Assembly: GCA_964526675.1 (NCBI GenBank)
Contig: CAZGLY010000010.1
Coordinates: 1 to 64,000, forward strand
Length of the DNA stretch: 64,000 nucleotides
Reading direction: 5' to 3'
DNA from: CAZADA01 sp964526675
Lineage (GTDB): Bacteria > Pseudomonadota > Alphaproteobacteria > Caulobacterales > Maricaulaceae
Shown in pieces: positions 9,554-17,284 of the stretch. The notes beneath the pieces are model-generated. The model worked only from the letters and a program-made list of their open reading frames with translations, was not told the origin of the DNA and ran no database searches. Position 1 is the first letter of the stretch. Every line of letters begins with the position of its first letter. The position numbers and the translations under genes are program-made.

Positions 9554-10630
9554 CTATGGCTCGAACGGCCGGATCTGCGCGCCTTCGCTGAGATAGTGAC
9601 CCCCCGCGCCGACGATCACGTCTCCCGCGGCGAGCCCCGATTCAATGACGATCGTCTCCCCGATACTGGGGCTGACCGTGACGGCGCGCCGCGAGACCGT
9701 CATGGTGTCGGTGTCGACCACCCAGACATAGGTTTCGCCTGCTTCGGCGAGGATCGCGCTGATGGGCGCAACGATTTGCTCCTGGGGCGCGTCCTCTCCG
9801 GCGATCCGGAAGCGCCCCCGCAAAATGCCCGTCATGCCGGGAAGGATCAGCAGCGAGTCGGGCGGCGTAAACGCGAACCGCGCCTCGAAGGTTTGCGTCG
9901 TCGGGTCGGCGAGGGAGGCGGACTCGCTCAGCTCAGCGTTCATCTGCAAGCCGGGTGCGGCGTCGAGCTCCACATAGAGCTCGATCGGTTCGATCTGCTC
10001 CGCGTTCACGACAATGCTGGCGGGCACTTGCACGACCGCCTCCGTGCGCCCCTGGCCCTGGATCGTGACGATGGCTTGCCCCGGCGAGACCGTCTCGAAG
10101 TTCTCGACGTGCAGATCCCCGACGATCCCGTCAAACGGGGCGCGCAAGACCGTGTCCTCAAAGGATTTCTCGGCGCTTTCAAGAGCGGCCCGGGCGACGT
10201 CCCGGGCGCTGCGCCGCTGATCAAGGACGCTTTGCGTCGTCGCCCCCCGCGCCAGCAACGCCTCGCCGCGCTCGAACTCCGCCTGTGCGTTGTCGTATGT
10301 CGCCTGGGCGCTCACAACGGATGTGCGGAAGTCCCGCTGATCCAATTGCCCCAGCAGCTGGCCGCGGCTGACCTCCTCACCCTCGGCGACATCGAGGATC
10401 TCCAGCACGCCGGAGACCTGGAAGGTGAGCACAGAAGAATCCGACGCCGCCACCACAGCTGGGAGCCGTATGGAGCGAATATTAGTTTCCGTGGAGATTT
10501 CAATCAGCTTAGCGGGCCGCACCGGAGCGTCTTGCTCCGTTTCTTGTGGTGCTTCACAACCGTTCGCGATCAGAAGAACCGCACTGACGATAACGCCGCG
10601 CAGTGCTGAATTTTTTACGCGCCCCAACAC
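9554..10630 (-). CDS. RND efflux periplasmic adaptor lipoprotein (HlyD/MFP type)
   Basis: A 358-residue membrane fusion protein that would bridge the adjacent RND pump and an outer-membrane channel. The leader ends in a lipobox around I-A-N-G-C, so it is probably lipid-anchored in the inner membrane. The body shows the usual order: a biotinyl-lipoyl half (S-V-L-T-F-Q-V-S-G-V-L near residue 65), a helical hairpin rich in Ala/Glu/Arg (about 100-160), the second lipoyl half (LRAPFDGIVGDLHVE), then beta-barrel domains. The start is a GTG at 10630 with AAGGGG just upstream. It is divergent from the AraC-type regulator gene across 148 bases, the standard layout for a locally regulated pump. Confidence 0.92.
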   Translation of the reverse strand: MLGRVKNSALRGVIVSAVLLIANGCEAPQETEQDAPVRPAKLIEISTETNIRSIRLPAVVAASDSSVLTFQVSGVLEILDVAEGEEVSRGQLLGQLDQRDFRTSVVSAQATYDNAQAEFERGEALLARGATTQSVLDQRRSARDVARAALESAEKSFEDTVLRAPFDGIVGDLHVENFETVSPGQAIVTIQGQGRTEAVVQVPASIVVNAEQIEPIELYVELDAAPGLQMNAELSESASLADPTTQTFEARFAFTPPDSLLILPGMTGILRGRFRIAGEDAPQEQIVAPISAILAEAGETYVWVVDTDTMTVSRRAVTVSPSIGETIVIESGLAAGDVIVGAGGHYLSEGAQIRPFEP

Positions 10631-10778
10631 ACAACACCCCTTAATGGACCGTGAATGCGTGAAAAACCCCTCATGCCGACTTCACTGTTGCTCTCAACAC
10701 GATGCCCCGTCTTGAGCCTTGCATGTGAAATCGAACATCGATAGCTCTTAACCTAAAATTCGATTGAGAACAAGGACT

Positions 10779-11825
10779 ATGAGCAGTCCAATCCGGACAG
10801 TAAGCGCCAATGGCGACGGCCCCGGCGTTCTCGCCAGCATCGTGTCCACGATGGTCGCGTTCGCCTTGTCCCACAGCGTGTCGATGGAGGACATCAGCGC
10901 CGCGACCGGGGTGTCCGGTCTGGATCTCATGGATCCGAACGCGCGCTTGCCCGAAGACATCGCGCCGCGGTTGTGCACGCTGTTGCAGCGTTTTGACCTC
11001 GAAGAAACCTTATCGGTGCAGCTCGCGCGCGCAGCGCCGCTGTCGACCTTGGGCGGTTTGGCGCATGGCGCTCAGTTTGCGGATGATCTGCGCAGCGCGT
11101 TCCTGCTCGTGATCAAGAACCGGGCGCTATTGGCGGATCGGTTGGAGATGGAGCTCGTCGAGCAAGGCGACGACGTCGCCTTGGCGTTCTCTCATCCGCT
11201 GGACCCTGACGATCAAGGGTTCGGTTCGGAGGTGGGGACGGGCCTGCTGTGGCGCATGGCGCAGGAGGTTGTCGACACGCCCATCGCGCTCCGGCGCGTC
11301 GATCTGTTTCAGAGACGCGAAGTCAGAACCGCGGATCGCGAACGTTTCTTTGGCTGCCCGGTTCGCTTGAACCAACCGCGCACGGCGCTCGTGTTCTCCA
11401 AGGCGACGTTGTCCACCCCCATCAGCCAGGCCAACGTCGAGTTGTTTCGGTTCGTGCACGCCTATTTTGACCGGGCGCGGCGGCGTCTCGAGCGGTCGCG
11501 CGAGCCGGAGCCGATCCATCGTTTGCTGACGGCGATGCTCGAGAACGCGGCGGCGGGCAACTTCAGCGTGGACGCGGCGGCGGCCCGGGCGCGCATGAGC
11601 CTGCGCACCGCGCAACGGCTCGCGGCCGAACAGGGCACGTCGCCCCAGAGCATGATCGAGGACATTCGCGCCGACAGCGCGCGTGAGTTTTTGGCGGACC
11701 CGCGCTTGAGCGTGGAGCGGATTGCGCAGTTTCTGGGCTATTCGGATGATCGCGCGTTCCGTCGGGCGTTCAAGCGGTGGACGGGCCAGACCCCGTCGGA
11801 GTTTCGCCGCGCGCTGTTGGGGTGA
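10779..11825 (+). CDS. AraC-family transcriptional regulator with N-terminal arabinose-binding-like domain
   Basis: A 348-residue regulator. The C-terminal 100 residues hold the two helix-turn-helix motifs of the AraC family, the second matching I-A-x-F-L-G-Y-S-D-D-R-A-F-R-R-A-F-K-R-W-T-G. The N-terminal region resembles the Arabinose_bd domain found in OruR/ArgR-type AraC proteins, where a small molecule is sensed. I chose the ATG at 10779, which has AAGGA at the right distance, over an upstream TTG. It is divergent from the RND adaptor gene, so it probably controls that pump and itself. A weak inverted repeat (AATCGA at 10729, TCGATT at 10760) lies in the shared intergenic region. The inducer is unknown. 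Confidence 0.88.
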   Translation: MSSPIRTVSANGDGPGVLASIVSTMVAFALSHSVSMEDISAATGVSGLDLMDPNARLPEDIAPRLCTLLQRFDLEETLSVQLARAAPLSTLGGLAHGAQFADDLRSAFLLVIKNRALLADRLEMELVEQGDDVALAFSHPLDPDDQGFGSEVGTGLLWRMAQEVVDTPIALRRVDLFQRREVRTADRERFFGCPVRLNQPRTALVFSKATLSTPISQANVELFRFVHAYFDRARRRLERSREPEPIHRLLTAMLENAAAGNFSVDAAAARARMSLRTAQRLAAEQGTSPQSMIEDIRADSAREFLADPRLSVERIAQFLGYSDDRAFRRAFKRWTGQTPSEFRRALLG

Positions 11826-11849
11826 TGGTGTGGGCGCAGGGAGGCCGCC

Positions 11850-12866
11850 ATGACGCGCGTTGACGCCGAGGGGGCGGCTTCCCGGCCCGAACGCGCGGCA
11901 CCCGCAACGCAAGGCCCACGGACGGACGAGGCGCTGCTCGCCCGCGCCCGGGACCTCGCGCCGATGTTCGTGGGACGCCGGGCCGACCACGCGGCGCGGG
12001 ACGCCGCTCACCGTTTGCGCGCCGCCGGCCTGCCGGCCGATGACGCGGGGCGCGAGGCGCGGCTGTTTGTCCAGGCCGCGTTGGACGTGATGCGTCCGAA
12101 ACAGGATGTGCGGCTGGCTCCGGAGACGGTGCTCGATCCGGCGGCGGGGGTGGAGCTCGCGCGGTGCGTTGAGGCGCGTCGGGCGCGTCGTCCGGTCGCC
12201 TACATCGTGGGGCGGCGGGCGTTTTGGCGCTTCGCGTTTGCGGTGGACGAGGGCGTCCTCATTCCGCGCCCGGAGACCGAACACCTGGTGGAGGCGTTGC
12301 TGGCGGCCGTGGATCAGGAGCCCGCCGGCCGCGCCGGCGCGTGGCGGGCGCTTGACCTGGGCGTGGGATCGGGCGCGATCCTGCTGTCGCTGTTGGCGGA
12401 ACTGCCGCAGGCGTGGGGCGTGGGCGTTGACCGCTCCATGAACGCGTTGCGGGTCGCCGCGATCAACCGCGCTGGGCTTGACGCCGACATTCCAGGTGTG
12501 GCGTCGCGTTGCGCTTTGATCTGCGGCGATTGGGCGACGAGCCTGACTCCGAAACAGCCGTTCGACGTGATCGCCTGCAATCCGCCCTACATCGCGACAG
12601 CGACGCTAACGAAGTTGCAAGCAGAGGTGCGCGACCACGAACCGCGTTTAGCGCTTGACGGCGGCGCGAGCGGCCTGGACGCTTATCAGCGCTTAGCGCC
12701 TGAGCTTGTCCGGCTGCTGCGGCCCGGCGGGACGGCGGCGTTGGAAGTGGGCGTCGGCCAATCCGAGGCGGTTGCCGCGTTGTGCCGAGCGGCCGGCGCA
12801 GACGTGACGTCGGTGGTGCGCGACTTGTCGGGAGTTGATCGCGCGCTGGTTGTGCGGCGCCCCTAA
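11850..12866 (+). CDS. prmC: Release factor glutamine methyltransferase
   Basis: PrmC methylates the glutamine of the GGQ loop in release factors RF1 and RF2, improving termination. The 338-residue protein has the N-terminal helical domain followed by a class I SAM-binding fold. It carries R-P-E-T-E-H-L near residue 145, the glycine loop D-L-G-V-G-S-G-A-I-L and the catalytic N-P-P-Y-I motif that contacts the target glutamine. About 60 N-terminal residues, rich in Ala and Arg, extend beyond the usual family start, and a shorter form could begin at a later codon. GGGAGG precedes the ATG. In many alphaproteobacteria prmC follows prfA and precedes a DUF4167 gene; here the downstream link is kept but prfA is not upstream. 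Confidence 0.93.
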   Translation: MTRVDAEGAASRPERAAPATQGPRTDEALLARARDLAPMFVGRRADHAARDAAHRLRAAGLPADDAGREARLFVQAALDVMRPKQDVRLAPETVLDPAAGVELARCVEARRARRPVAYIVGRRAFWRFAFAVDEGVLIPRPETEHLVEALLAAVDQEPAGRAGAWRALDLGVGSGAILLSLLAELPQAWGVGVDRSMNALRVAAINRAGLDADIPGVASRCALICGDWATSLTPKQPFDVIACNPPYIATATLTKLQAEVRDHEPRLALDGGASGLDAYQRLAPELVRLLRPGGTAALEVGVGQSEAVAALCRAAGADVTSVVRDLSGVDRALVVRRP

Positions 12867-13135
12867 GAGGATGCGGTCGCGCGTGGGTGCGGCCAACGGG
12901 CGGGGGCGACGGAAAAAGCTTGTAATCCGCGCGGGGCGCGCGATACCGTCCCGCCTCATTCGGGTGGGGGAGGCCAACGCGCGATATGGCGCGGGCGAAT
13001 GACGGCGAAACGCCGATGCACCGCCTCCGAAGACAGCGTTCTGCGTGAGACGCCGCGGGAGGCGGCGATCTCGCTTAAAGCGCAACGCGGGAACAACTCA
13101 CTGAGTTGATGATAGGCAGTCGCAAGGACATAAAA

Positions 13136-13681
13136 ATGAAACGGCAGCGCGGGCGGGGCGGTCGCAAGCCCAATGGTCAGGCCAATCGGCATTTCGAAAG
13201 CAATGGCCCGGATGTGAAGATCCGGGGCGCGGCGTCGCACATCTGTGAAAAGTACCAACAGCTCGCGCGCGATGCGGCTTCTGCCGGCGACCGGGTGATG
13301 GCCGAAAACTACTTGCAGCATGCCGAGCATTACTTCCGGCTCGTTCAAAGCGCCCAACGCACCCAACGGGAACGCGACGGCGAGGCCGAGGCCGCCAACG
13401 GCGCCGCGCAGCCCGAGGACGCCGCGACGGAGGCGAACGGCCTGCAAGAGGCGGCGAAGAATGGCGACGCCATGGGCGCCGATTCGGGGCCGATGCAGCT
13501 GGTGACGCCGGAGACCGAAGGTTTGGTGAGCGACGACGCGTCGGCCGAACCGGCGCCGGCGCCGGCGCGGCGCACGCGGGCGCGCCGCAGCCGGGCGTCG
13601 AACGGGGCGGCGGCCGCGGAGACCGCCGAAGCGCGTGAAGCGCTTGATGCGGCATCCGACGCGGCGGACACAGGCGCCTGA
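13136..13681 (+). CDS. DUF4167 domain protein
   Basis: A 181-residue cytoplasmic protein typical of Alphaproteobacteria. It opens with a highly basic arginine- and glycine-rich segment (MKRQRGRGGRKPNGQANR), then the conserved domain with I-R-G-A-A-S-H-I-C-E-K-Y and the Y-x-Q-H-A-E-H-Y-F-R pattern at about residues 45-75. The remainder is a long low-complexity tail of Ala, Glu, Pro and Arg, probably disordered. The basic start suggests contact with RNA or DNA, but no activity is established. I placed the start at the ATG at 13136, which has AAGGA eight bases upstream, rather than at 13106. Synteny with prmC is common in the class and supports the call. Confidence 0.88.
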   Translation: MKRQRGRGGRKPNGQANRHFESNGPDVKIRGAASHICEKYQQLARDAASAGDRVMAENYLQHAEHYFRLVQSAQRTQRERDGEAEAANGAAQPEDAATEANGLQEAAKNGDAMGADSGPMQLVTPETEGLVSDDASAEPAPAPARRTRARRSRASNGAAAAETAEAREALDAASDAADTGA

Positions 13682-13852
13682 AAGTCCCGCCAGCCTGGCT
13701 GGTGGCGACGACTGTTCGCGCGGCGCTGAACCGACGGGCCGGCAGCGCTTAAGATTCCAATCGCAACGACGTGGCGGCGCGGCCTATTGGCGCGCCCGCC
13801 CACGGGTGCGCGTGTGGCGCGTCGATCCGGGCGACGCCGTGCGCCGGCTCCG

Positions 13853-13880
13853 CTTGCGCGGACCTGGCCGATCCCCACTT
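13853..13880 (+). promoter_or_regulatory. Heat-shock (sigma-32-like) promoter for clpB
   Basis: CTTGCGC at 13853-13859 and CCCCACTT at 13873-13880 are separated by 13 bases. This resembles the sigma-32 pattern CTTGAAA-N11-16-CCCCATnT with a few mismatches. It would start transcription near 13887, about 60 bases before the clpB ATG. ClpB is a classic sigma-32 target, so the match is plausible, but it rests on visual comparison only. Confidence 0.45.
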
Positions 13881-13945
13881 ACCGTTATGAGGATGCGCCG
13901 TAGATCGGGCGTCCGACACCCGTCTCGCTTCTCAGGAGGAGACCC

Positions 13946-16579
13946 ATGGACTTCGAGACATTCTCCGACCAATCCAAAGCCGCCATCGCCGCCGCCCAGG
14001 AGCGTGTGCGCCAGGCCGGCAATCCCGAGCTTCTGCCCGAACACATTCTCGCCGCCCTGCTGGAGGCGCCGGACGGCGTCGCGCCGCGGCTGATCAGTTT
14101 GGCGGGCGGCCGCCCCGACGCCGCTCAGGCGGGCGTCTCGCGCGCCTTGGACGCGTTGCCGCGCGCCCAAACCGACGGCGCGGCGCGGTTCTCGCCGCAA
14201 CCGGCGCTGACATTCCTTGAAGAGGCTCAGAAGGCAGCGAAGACGGCGGGCGACGCGTTCGTCACGGTCGATCGCATGATGCTGGCCCTCGCCAACCACA
14301 AAAAGGGCCGCGTGGCCGCGATCCTGGCGGAGGCGGGGCTCGACCCCAAAGCGCTGGAGGCCGCCATCACCGAAATGCGCGCTGGTCGCACCGCCGACAC
14401 CGCTCAAGCCGAGAACTCCTATGAGGCCTTGGCGCGCTATTCGCGCGACCTCACGGAGGCGGCGCGCGAGGGCAAGCTTGATCCCGTGATCGGTCGCGAG
14501 GAGGAGATCCGCCGCACGATCCAGGTCCTCTCCCGGCGCACCAAGAACAACCCCGTCCTGATCGGCGAACCGGGCGTGGGCAAGACCGCCATCGCCGAGG
14601 GGTTGGCGCTGCGCATCGTCGACGGCGATGTGCCGGAGAGTTTGAAAACGAAACGGCTCCTGGCCCTCGACATGGGCTCCCTCATCGCTGGGGCGAAGTA
14701 TCGCGGCGAGTTTGAGGAACGGCTCAAGGCCGTTTTGTCGGAGGTGGAGCAAGCCGCTGGCGGCGTGATCCTGTTCATCGACGAGATGCACACCCTCGTT
14801 GGCGCGGGCAAAACCGACGGCGCGATGGACGCTTCCAACCTGCTTAAACCGGCTTTGGCGCGCGGCGAGCTGCATTGTGTGGGCGCGACCACGCTCGATG
14901 AGTATCGCAAGCATGTCGAGAAGGACGCGGCGTTGGCGCGGCGGTTCCAACCGGTGTTCGTCAACGAGCCGACGGTCGAAGACACGATCTCTATTCTCCG
15001 TGGACTGAAAGAAAAATACGAAGTTCACCATGGCGTGCGCATCGCCGACACCGCCATCGTCGCCGCCGCGACGTTGTCCAACCGCTACATCACGGATCGG
15101 TTCTTGCCGGACAAAGCCATCGACTTGATGGACGAGGCCGCCTCCCGCTTGCGCATGCAGGTCGATTCCAAGCCGGAAGCGCTGGACGAGGTCGATCGCC
15201 GCGCGATGACGCTCAAGATTGAACGCGAAGCGCTGAAGAAGGAGAGCGATCCGGGCTCCAAAGCGCGGCTTGAGAAGCTTGAGACCGAGCTGGCCGGGTT
15301 GAACGAAAAGTCCGCAGAGCTCACCGCGGCCTGGGAGGCGGAGAAGGAGCATCTCGCCGCCGCCACCCGCGTCAAGGAAGAGCTTGATCAGCTGCGCGCC
15401 CAGCTTGCCGACGCCGAACGACGCGGCGATCTCGCGCGCGCCTCGGAGATCAAATACGGCCGCATTCCCGAACTCGAGAAGCGCCTCGCGCGCGCGGAAA
15501 GCGGGGGCGATGACGGCGCGGTGGTCCAAGAAGTGGTCGATGAGGCGCAGATCGCCGGCGTCGTGTCGCGCTGGACCGGCGTGCCGGTCGACAAAATGAT
15601 GGAGAGCGAGAAGGAAAAGCTCCTCTCTATGGAACAAGCGCTGGCCCGGCGTGTGATCGGCCAGGGCGAGGCGGTCGACGCGGTCTCCGACGCGGTGCGG
15701 CGCGCGCGCGCGGGGCTCAAGGATCCCAACCGTCCCATCGGCTCGTTCATGTTCTTGGGCCCCACGGGCGTTGGCAAAACGGAGCTGACCAAAGCGCTGG
15801 CGGCGTTCTTGTTCGACGACGACGCGGCGGTGACCCGCATCGACATGTCGGAGTACATGGAGAAGCACGCGGTCGCGCGGCTGATCGGCGCGCCTCCGGG
15901 CTATGTCGGCTATGAGGAAGGCGGCGCGCTGACGGAGACGGTGCGGCGGCGTCCGTATCAAGTCGTGCTGTTCGACGAGGTCGAGAAAGCCCACCCGGAT
16001 GTCTTCAACGTGCTCCTGCAAGTCTTGGATGAGGGGCGGCTGACCGATGGCCAAGGGCGCACGGTCGATTTCCGCAACACGCTGATCATCCTGACGTCCA
16101 ATCTGGGGGCGGAGCATCTCGTGGCGCATTCCGGCGAGGACGCCGCGGCGGTGCGCGAACCGGTGATGGACGCGGTCCGTGGGCATTTCCGCCCTGAATT
16201 CCTCAACCGGGTGGATGAGATCATCCTGTTCCGGCGTTTGGCTGAGGAGCATATGGGCGCGATCGTCGACCTGCAGGTGGCGCGGCTCTCCACGCTCCTG
16301 GCGGAGAAGCGCATCGCGATCGAGCTGGACGGCGAGGCGCGCGCGTTGCTGGCGCAGGAGGGGTATGACCCTGCTTACGGCGCGCGGCCGCTGAAACGCG
16401 TGATCCAGAAGAAACTGCAGGATCCGCTGGCGCGCATGCTCCTCGAAGGCGCGATCCAGGATGGCGACGTGGCGCGCGTGTCCGTGTCAGAGCCGGCGGG
16501 CCGCGGCGGCGCGCGGGAGCTGACGATCAACGGCTACGCCGCCTCCACCGGCGCGCCGGCGGGAGCAACCGTGAACTAA
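13946..16579 (+). CDS. clpB: ATP-dependent disaggregase ClpB
   Basis: ClpB is a hexameric AAA+ chaperone that, with DnaK, pulls proteins out of aggregates after heat stress. The 877-residue protein has the full architecture. An N-terminal double Clp repeat (about 1-150) is followed by a first AAA+ module with Walker A G-E-P-G-V-G-K-T. A long coiled-coil middle domain rich in Glu, Lys and Leu (about 400-530) separates this from the second AAA+ module with G-P-T-G-V-G-K-T-E and the pore loop G-Y-V-G. The middle domain distinguishes it from ClpA and ClpC. The ATG follows AGGAGGAG. A sigma-32-like promoter lies upstream and a strong hairpin terminator downstream, so it is probably transcribed alone. 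Confidence 0.98.
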   Translation: MDFETFSDQSKAAIAAAQERVRQAGNPELLPEHILAALLEAPDGVAPRLISLAGGRPDAAQAGVSRALDALPRAQTDGAARFSPQPALTFLEEAQKAAKTAGDAFVTVDRMMLALANHKKGRVAAILAEAGLDPKALEAAITEMRAGRTADTAQAENSYEALARYSRDLTEAAREGKLDPVIGREEEIRRTIQVLSRRTKNNPVLIGEPGVGKTAIAEGLALRIVDGDVPESLKTKRLLALDMGSLIAGAKYRGEFEERLKAVLSEVEQAAGGVILFIDEMHTLVGAGKTDGAMDASNLLKPALARGELHCVGATTLDEYRKHVEKDAALARRFQPVFVNEPTVEDTISILRGLKEKYEVHHGVRIADTAIVAAATLSNRYITDRFLPDKAIDLMDEAASRLRMQVDSKPEALDEVDRRAMTLKIEREALKKESDPGSKARLEKLETELAGLNEKSAELTAAWEAEKEHLAAATRVKEELDQLRAQLADAERRGDLARASEIKYGRIPELEKRLARAESGGDDGAVVQEVVDEAQIAGVVSRWTGVPVDKMMESEKEKLLSMEQALARRVIGQGEAVDAVSDAVRRARAGLKDPNRPIGSFMFLGPTGVGKTELTKALAAFLFDDDAAVTRIDMSEYMEKHAVARLIGAPPGYVGYEEGGALTETVRRRPYQVVLFDEVEKAHPDVFNVLLQVLDEGRLTDGQGRTVDFRNTLIILTSNLGAEHLVAHSGEDAAAVREPVMDAVRGHFRPEFLNRVDEIILFRRLAEEHMGAIVDLQVARLSTLLAEKRIAIELDGEARALLAQEGYDPAYGARPLKRVIQKKLQDPLARMLLEGAIQDGDVARVSVSEPAGRGGARELTINGYAASTGAPAGATVN

Positions 16580-16654
16580 AAGAGCCCGGATCGCGAGACG
16601 GCCGCCGCGCCGTTGCGTGATGACCTCATGAAATCGCGTGTCGACCTCATGAAA

Positions 16655-16682
16655 AAGCCCCCGGCCTGGCGGTCGGGGGCTT
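16655..16682. terminator. Bidirectional rho-independent terminator
   Basis: A 12-base stem (AAGCCCCCGGCC paired with GGTCGGGGGCTT, one G-T pair) closes a TGGC loop. On the plus strand it is followed by C-TTT after clpB. On the minus strand the stem is followed by TTTTT-C, a better termination signal for the leftward 36-residue gene whose stop lies at 16705. It serves two convergent genes. Confidence 0.88.
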
Positions 16683-16704
16683 CTTTCATTGAAAGCGGGT
16701 GAGC

Positions 16705-16815
16705 TTAGGCGATGACGCCCGTAATGCTCAGCCAGGTGGCCGCCGCAACCGCAACAACAATCGCGCCGTACGCCGCCACACCGAACACACCCGTCATCCG
16801 TCCACGTCCAGACAT
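16705..16815 (-). CDS. Small single-helix membrane protein (36 residues), unknown
   Basis: A 36-residue reading frame on the minus strand, from ATG at 16815. The peptide begins with a basic MSGRGRM, followed by a hydrophobic helix of about 25 residues (V-F-G-V-A-A-Y-G-A-I-V-V-A-V and onward) and ends S-I-T-G-V-I-A. That is the layout of a single-span inner-membrane peptide with its N-terminus inside. AGAGGG is placed about eight bases before the ATG, a promoter-like sequence lies about 110 bases upstream, and the bidirectional terminator follows the stop. These signals together make a true gene more likely than chance. I do not recognise a family; longer upstream in-frame starts exist but lack a ribosome site. 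Confidence 0.6.
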   Translation of the reverse strand: MSGRGRMTGVFGVAAYGAIVVAVAAATWLSITGVIA

Positions 16816-17284
16816 GATCAAACCCTCTTCTTTCAAAGACCGACGCGCATTTGCGCTGTTTTGTATGAGGAGACCGGCGCCCGGGCGGCGTCGCCTTCCG
16901 CACCCCGCTCTCCATGACGACGTATATAGAACGCGGTGTGTGACTTGAACATATCGACTTCGTGAAATCGGCGTCATTTTTGGGCATGGTTGTGTTCATA
17001 TGCCCGTGAACGAGGTTTGTGCGTGCGTGAGGGGCGGCTTGTCGCGGGTGATTCGCCTAGCCTCTCGGCGGTTTCGGGGGTGTATTGTGCGCGCGGCGTG
17101 AGTCGCGACGGTGGCGGCGGTCTGTTGGGACGCGTCATGCGGCCCTTTTGGGTCTTCGTGTTGGCTGTCGCCGGCTCCATGAGCGTCTTGACGGAACAGC
17201 AATGTATTCTTGCTGTGTTGCATTCGTGAAAAATCTTCGCCAAACGGTTAGCACCATCGTAACCGCAGCGATGAGGGAGTGGTC
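16816..17284. other. Intergenic region with divergent control sequences
   Basis: About 470 bases without a recognisable larger gene, between the leftward small membrane peptide and the rightward hydrolase-LysM gene. It contains a GCGCA-TT-TGCGC dyad (16845-16856) in the small gene's leader, a candidate leftward promoter, and an inverted repeat ACAGCAA-N7-TTGCTGT (17196-17216) upstream of the hydrolase gene. A 79-residue rightward frame (16990-17229) has no recognisable features and I do not call it. Confidence 0.5.
16923..16950 (-). promoter_or_regulatory. Candidate promoter for the 36-residue membrane peptide gene
   Basis: Read on the minus strand, GTTCAA (16950-16945) is followed after 16 bases by TATATA (16928-16923), in a stretch clearly richer in A and T than its surroundings. 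It would give a leader of about 100 bases. The -35 match is weak, so the call is tentative. Confidence 0.33.

Noticed and set aside
13784..16252. Very long open frame antisense to clpB (about 820 codons).
   Set aside because: In GC-rich coding DNA the opposite strand is often open. Its translation is Arg/His/Gln-rich with no recognisable domain, while the clpB strand encodes a complete conserved protein.
16990..17229. Possible small rightward gene upstream of the hydrolase-LysM gene.
   Set aside because: No ribosome site or domain, and its end overlaps the putative operator region.
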